This document shows positions 60,146-64,000 of a DNA stretch of 64,000 nucleotides, piece after piece. Position 1 is the first letter of the stretch, and each line of letters opens with the position of its first letter. The DNA comes from JANQJA01 sp047947185 (GTDB taxonomy: Bacteria; Pseudomonadota; Gammaproteobacteria; Pseudomonadales; Azotimanducaceae). The notes under the pieces are model-generated. The model had not been told where the DNA came from. It made no database searches and saw only the letters and a program-made list of their open reading frames with translations. A program made the translations under genes and the position numbers. The stretch lies in contig CP170502.1 of NCBI GenBank assembly GCA_047947185.1, positions 5,146,001 through 5,210,000 on the forward strand, in the 5' to 3' direction.

Positions 60146-61996
60146 GTGACCCCTGAACTTCCGCTTGCCGCGCTCCTGTCATTTGCGCTGATTGGTTTAC
60201 TGGCCATGCTTTCCCAGTGGTTTGCCTGGCGGGTCAGGCTGCCCGCGATACTGTTCCTGCTTATTGCGGGCGTTGTTGTCGGGCCGCTTGCAGGTCTGCT
60301 CGATCCGGACAGGCTGTTTGGTGATCTCCTGTTTCCCGTGGTGTCGCTGGCCGTGGCGGTGATCCTCTTTGAAGGTGCCATGACGCTCAAGTTCAGTGAA
60401 CTGGTTGGCATAGGTTCAACCGTGCGTAACCTGGTAACCCTGGGTGCGCTCGTTACCTGGCTCATTACGGCAGCCGGCGCCTGGTTTTTTATTGGCATGG
60501 CGGCGGAACTTGCGCTCCTCTTTGGTGCGCTGGTGGTGGTCACGGGACCAACGGTTATTGTACCCATGTTGCGGACAGTCAGGCCCAACGCCAGGGTCTC
60601 CAATACCCTGCGCTGGGAGGGGATTGTTATTGACCCGCTGGGTGCCCTGCTGGCCGTGCTGGCCTATGATTTTTATATCTCCACCGAGAGTCACACCGTC
60701 TTGACCAGCATCGCCCTGCTGTTTGGCGAGATGCTTCTGATTGGCGTGCTGCTGGGACTGGTGGCGGGTTTTGTGCTGGGTGAGTTGCTGCGGCGCTACT
60801 TGATTCCCGACTACCTGCGCAGCGTTTTTACCCTGCTGCTGGTGTTTGTCGTGTTTGTCACTGCCGAGGTAATGCAACACGAATCAGGCCTGCTTGCCGT
60901 GACTGTCTTCGGGATTACGCTGGCAAACTTGCCGGACCTCGAGATTGAGGACATCCTCGACTTCAAGGAGACGCTGTCCGTGCTACTGATCAGCGGACTG
61001 TTTATCCTGCTGGCAGCGCGAATTGATCTCAATGCCATTATTGCCGTGGGAGGCGGGGCCCTGCTGCTGCTCATGACAGTGATGTTTGTGGCGCGTCCCC
61101 TGGCGGTGGCGGTGTCGACCCTGGGCAGTAACCTGAACTGGCGGGAACGGCTGCTGATTGCCTGGATTGGTCCCCGTGGCATTGTGTGTGCCGCCGTGGC
61201 CGCGCTCTTCTCACTGCGCCTGGAAGAACTGGGGATCCCCGAGGCCGCCCTGTTTGTGCCACTCGCCTTCCTCATTATCATCGGCACGGTGGTGATTCAG
61301 AGCCTGACTGCCAAGAGCCTTGCACACTGGCTGGGGGTGCGCGATCCGGCACCTACCGGGGTACTGATTGTTGGTGCGGGTAATGTCGGGCGGTCGCTGG
61401 GCAAGGTGCTGAAGGAGGATTGTGGGCTCAAGGTGATCCTGGTGGACAGCAATTACGAGCACATTCGCAGTGCCAGGATGGATGGTCTTGATACTTTTTA
61501 CGGCAGCGCCGTGTCGGAGCATGCGGATCGAAACCTCGACCTGTCCGGTATTGGCAAGCTGATGGCAATGTCTGGCCGTGCGGACCTGGATGTGCTGGTG
61601 GAGATGAACTTTCGCCCGGTTTTTGGTACCCGCAACCTGTTTGAACTGCCCACCTCTGCGGAAGGCAATGTGGCGGACAAACATCGCATCTCCAGGCGAT
61701 ATCGAGGCAGCCGCCTGTTTGGTGACTCGGTCACCTACAACAAACTGGCCGGCTGGCTCCGGAATGGCGCTGAAGTACGGGTGACTACCCTGACCGACGA
61801 ATTTGATTTTGAGGCTTACCAGGCGCAACACGGGGATCGTTTCATACTTTTGTTTGCGCTGGATGCATCTGGTAGATTGCGCATCTTCACGGCAGACGCC
61901 GAAATCAAGCCGCTTGAGGGCTGGAAGGTGATCAGCCTCATGCTGCCACGTGATCTGGCCGGTTCGGCAGCAGGCGCTGACAACCAGGGTGAATAA
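60146..61996 (+). CDS. CPA1/CPA2-type cation:proton antiporter with RCK domain
   Basis: A 616-residue protein starting at GTG 60146, just before the first helix. Twelve or thirteen helices form the antiporter (ILFEGAMTLKFSELVGIG and TGPTVIVPMLRTV, with the helix-5-type LRWEGIVIDPLGALLAVL). A cytoplasmic RCK-N domain begins near residue 405 (VLIVGAGNVGRSLGKVLKEDCGLKVILVDSN), able to bind a nucleotide. A smaller C-terminal part follows. Antiporters of this kind exchange Na+ or K+ for H+ and support pH balance. It diverges from the TonB-dependent receptor gene. Confidence 0.93.
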   Translation: MTPELPLAALLSFALIGLLAMLSQWFAWRVRLPAILFLLIAGVVVGPLAGLLDPDRLFGDLLFPVVSLAVAVILFEGAMTLKFSELVGIGSTVRNLVTLGALVTWLITAAGAWFFIGMAAELALLFGALVVVTGPTVIVPMLRTVRPNARVSNTLRWEGIVIDPLGALLAVLAYDFYISTESHTVLTSIALLFGEMLLIGVLLGLVAGFVLGELLRRYLIPDYLRSVFTLLLVFVVFVTAEVMQHESGLLAVTVFGITLANLPDLEIEDILDFKETLSVLLISGLFILLAARIDLNAIIAVGGGALLLLMTVMFVARPLAVAVSTLGSNLNWRERLLIAWIGPRGIVCAAVAALFSLRLEELGIPEAALFVPLAFLIIIGTVVIQSLTAKSLAHWLGVRDPAPTGVLIVGAGNVGRSLGKVLKEDCGLKVILVDSNYEHIRSARMDGLDTFYGSAVSEHADRNLDLSGIGKLMAMSGRADLDVLVEMNFRPVFGTRNLFELPTSAEGNVADKHRISRRYRGSRLFGDSVTYNKLAGWLRNGAEVRVTTLTDEFDFEAYQAQHGDRFILLFALDASGRLRIFTADAEIKPLEGWKVISLMLPRDLAGSAAGADNQGE

Positions 61997-62038
61997 TCAG
62001 GATTGTTGAATGGGCACAGGTAATTCGGGGTTGCATGG

Positions 62039-63154
62039 GTGAGTGAGGCTGATACATCACAGGAACTGGTGAACAGGAAAGCCCCGGCACGGCGTCAGCG
62101 GGCCTGGTTACGCTTTCTGTCGATCGCCCTGGCACTGCACCTGCCCCTCTTTGTTTACCCCATACTGCGGCTGTGTGACTGGCTGGACCTGTCCTGGTGG
62201 TTGACGAGCCTGATTTTTGTGCCCCTGGCCGGCAGCCAACTGATAACCCGGCTTTACCTGCGTGGACGGGAGAACTGGTGGGCGCGGGGTTACAGGATGC
62301 TGGCCGATTTTTGGCTGGGACTGTCACCGCTGCTCCTGATGGCGCTGCTGGTGGCTGAAGTGCTGGTGCTTGCAACACCCCTCGCCAAAGATACTGCGGC
62401 ACTTGCAACGATTGCCACCGCACTTCTTTTGGGTGGGCTTGGTATGGTTGCCGCCGTCAGGCCCATGGTCAAACGTATTTCCCTTGACGCGCCGGCGCTG
62501 GCAGCGCCAGTTCGATTTGTCCAGATCACTGATGTCCACATTGGCTCACGGAGCGAACGCTTCCTCGCCGGCGTTGTCCATCGTGTTAATCAGCTTGAGC
62601 CTGACTTCCTGTGTATCACCGGGGACTTTATTGACCAGACAGGGGTCACTTCAGACAAGCTGAAGTCGCTGAAGAGCCTGACCTGTCCGGTCTACTTCAC
62701 GATCGGCAATCACGAAAAATATGAAGATCTTGACCAGATACTTCGACGCCTCTCGGACCTGGGTGTACAGGTGCTGCGTGACCGGGCGGTGATGCACCGG
62801 GATGACCTGCAGGTGATTGGCATCGACGACATGGAAGATCCGGCCCAGGTCAAACGGCAGCTTTCGCGCATACCTGTAGCACCGGATTGTTTTAACCTGC
62901 TGCTGTATCATCGTCCGCAGGGACTCGAGGATGCTGCCGGCGCAGGCATTGACCTGATGCTGAGCGGCCATACCCATAACGGGCAGATATTCCCGTTTAA
63001 CCTGGTGGTAGGTCGGGTGTTTGACAGGATCAAGGGGATGTACCGGCACGGTAACACGCGGCTTTACGTCTCGCAGGGGACGGGTACCTGGGGACCGGTG
63101 ATGCGGGTTGGCACCCGGGCTGAGATCACCCTGTTTGAACTGGCGGCCGGGTAG
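62039..63154 (+). CDS. Membrane-anchored metallophosphoesterase
   Basis: A 371-residue protein starting at GTG 62039. Four hydrophobic helices fill about the first 145 residues (LRFLSIALALHLPLFVYPILRL and LLLMALLVAEVLVLA among them). A calcineurin-like phosphoesterase domain follows, with the metal motifs VQITDVHIGSR, CITGDFIDQ, IGNHEKYED, and the final SGHTHNGQIFPF. It resembles YkuE/YaeI-type UDP-diacylglucosamine-like hydrolases but carries an extra membrane part. The physiological substrate is unknown. It lies 42 bases after the antiporter gene, and both could share a transcript. A Fur box follows it. Confidence 0.9.
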   Translation: MSEADTSQELVNRKAPARRQRAWLRFLSIALALHLPLFVYPILRLCDWLDLSWWLTSLIFVPLAGSQLITRLYLRGRENWWARGYRMLADFWLGLSPLLLMALLVAEVLVLATPLAKDTAALATIATALLLGGLGMVAAVRPMVKRISLDAPALAAPVRFVQITDVHIGSRSERFLAGVVHRVNQLEPDFLCITGDFIDQTGVTSDKLKSLKSLTCPVYFTIGNHEKYEDLDQILRRLSDLGVQVLRDRAVMHRDDLQVIGIDDMEDPAQVKRQLSRIPVAPDCFNLLLYHRPQGLEDAAGAGIDLMLSGHTHNGQIFPFNLVVGRVFDRIKGMYRHGNTRLYVSQGTGTWGPVMRVGTRAEITLFELAAG

Positions 63155-63177
63155 GAAAACTTTCGGGCTTGCGCGCC

Positions 63178-63200
63178 CAAATGATAATAATTATCATTTG
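63178..63200. promoter_or_regulatory. Fur box of the iron-binding-protein gene
   Basis: A perfect 23-base palindrome built on AAATGATAAT and ATTATCATTT about a central A. It matches the Fur consensus with GATAAT repeats. It lies 23 bases before the ATG of the Fe(III)-binding-protein gene and about 25 bases after the metallophosphoesterase stop. It indicates iron repression of the downstream gene. Confidence 0.92.
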
Positions 63201-63222
63201 TGATTCACTCGACGGGACTGAT

Positions 63223-64000
63223 ATGAAAATACTGCTTCTTGGCCTGCTGCTGCTTGCGGAAACCACACTGGCCGCCAGCATCAACGTTTACTCTGGCCGC
63301 AATGAGTCACTGATCAAGCCATTGCTGGATGCCTTTGAACAGGATACGGGTATTGAGGTCAACCTGGTGACGGGGAGCGCCGACACGCTGATCAACCGTT
63401 TGCAGCTTGAAGGGCGCAATTCACCGGCTGACCTGTTGCTCACGGTGGATGTCGGGCGACTGCACCGCGCCCAGGAAGCGGACCTGCTGGCGCCGGTTGA
63501 TTCAACGGTCCTTGCGCAGGTCATACCTGCCCAATACCGTGATCCGCACGGACACTGGTTTGGGTTATCACTGCGATCCCGGGTACTGGTGTATGCACCA
63601 GATCGCGTTGATGCCAGCCGACTGTCCACCTACGAGGCATTGGCTGACCCGGAATGGAAAGGGCGCATCTGTATCCGGTCTTCATCCAACATCTACAACC
63701 AGTCCCTGGTTGCCTCCATGATTGCGGCGGACGGGGTGCCGGCCACGGAAGCCTGGGCGCGTGGACTGGTTGCGAACATGGCCCGGCCACCGGGGGGTGG
63801 TGATCGCGACCAGATCAAGGCAGTAGCCGCCGGGCAATGTGACCTTGCCGTGGTTAACAACTATTACCTGGCGGGCATGCTGTCGTCCACGGATGCGAGC
63901 GAGCGTGCCATGGCGCAGCAGGTTGTGCTCTTCTGGCCCAACCAGGAAGGCCGTGGCGCACACGTTAACGTGAGTGGCGCCGGGGTTACCCGGGCTGCAA
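63223..64000 (+). CDS. Fe(III) ABC-transporter periplasmic binding protein (partial)
   Basis: The gene starts at ATG 63223 and is cut by the window end after 259 residues. A signal peptide (MKILLLGLLLLAETTLAA) precedes the mature start SINVYSGRNESLIKPLLDAF. The family stretch is LLLTVDVGRLHRAQEADLLAPV and then RDPHGHWFGLSLRSRVLVYAP, with the tyrosine-rich loop NNYYLAGML. This is the FbpA/FutA type, which binds Fe(III) in the periplasm for an ABC importer. The permease and ATPase genes should follow beyond the edge. The Fur palindrome lies 23 bases before the start and makes iron repression very likely. Confidence 0.92.
   Translation, partial: MKILLLGLLLLAETTLAASINVYSGRNESLIKPLLDAFEQDTGIEVNLVTGSADTLINRLQLEGRNSPADLLLTVDVGRLHRAQEADLLAPVDSTVLAQVIPAQYRDPHGHWFGLSLRSRVLVYAPDRVDASRLSTYEALADPEWKGRICIRSSSNIYNQSLVASMIAADGVPATEAWARGLVANMARPPGGGDRDQIKAVAAGQCDLAVVNNYYLAGMLSSTDASERAMAQQVVLFWPNQEGRGAHVNVSGAGVTRAA

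Noticed and set aside
1..64000. tRNA, rRNA, integrated phage or transposon
   Set aside because: I saw no cloverleaf-like segment, rRNA sequence, transposase, integrase or phage structural gene; every long stretch is accounted for by the listed genes.

Overview
The window is a GC-rich, gene-dense stretch of chromosome from a gammaproteobacterium, probably a marine or otherwise free-living aerobic heterotroph. The evidence is a perfect gammaproteobacterial LexA box in front of uvrA, a perfect Fur palindrome in front of an iron ABC-transporter gene, a DusC-type tRNA dihydrouridine synthase, and many scattered fatty-acid/terpenoid-type catabolic genes (acyl-CoA synthetase, two acyl-CoA dehydrogenases, two enoyl-CoA hydratases, P450, SDR). 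I saw no rRNA, tRNA, CRISPR array, transposase, integrase or phage gene. I annotate 54 protein genes, two of them cut by the window edges, plus one decayed gene remnant.

Layout. 1-1936 (+): end of an acyl-CoA synthetase and a secreted DUF4139 protein. 1955-17305 (-): an almost gapless twelve-gene run. In transcription order it holds two lipoproteins, a membrane-anchored pseudokinase with TPR/PEGA regions, a PEGA-FGE protein, a small secreted protein, a MotA/TolQ/ExbB-type channel protein, a degenerate Hsp70-like protein with an FHA-like tail, two vWA proteins with an ExbD/MotB-like N-terminal membrane helix, an HDOD-histidine kinase, an enoyl-CoA hydratase and dusC. 17563-18883 (+): two divergent lipoproteins. 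18880-21638 (-): two tandem paralogues with TPRs and a TonB-C-like domain. 21929-35019: M48 protease, luciferase-like oxidoreductase, thiolase-like protein, YdjC-type deacetylase, MerC, VOC protein, DUF47-Pit phosphate pair, SDR and enoyl-CoA hydratase, D-aminoacylase-type amidohydrolase, NUDIX and P450. 35091-35194: a GC-rich 14/15-bp tandem array. 35194-41853 (-): orphan membrane protein, Bax-like glucosaminidase, acyl-CoA dehydrogenase pair, MSOX-type oxidase and NUDIX. 41980-50604: small secreted protein, DUF433 remnant, GNAT, sugar-type MFS, LOG, uvrA, MATE and short CinA. 50666-55854 (+): methyltransferase, B-type succinate dehydrogenase/fumarate reductase (C-A-B) and a UbiA-family prenyltransferase. 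55882-64000: transglutaminase-TPR lipoprotein, TonB-dependent receptor, Na+/H+-type antiporter with an RCK domain, metallophosphoesterase, and an Fe(III)-binding protein cut by the window end.

The most interesting locus is 5699-17305. A MotA/ExbB-like subunit sits beside two proteins whose only membrane helix carries an Asp in the ExbD/MotB position but whose outer domain is vWA rather than OmpA-like. They are encoded with a pseudokinase, a degenerate Hsp70-like protein, PEGA/FGE domains and lipoproteins. My inference is an ion-driven, envelope-spanning complex, perhaps sensed or tuned by the HDOD-histidine kinase encoded just downstream. The parts belong to known families, but I do not recognise the assembly as a named system.
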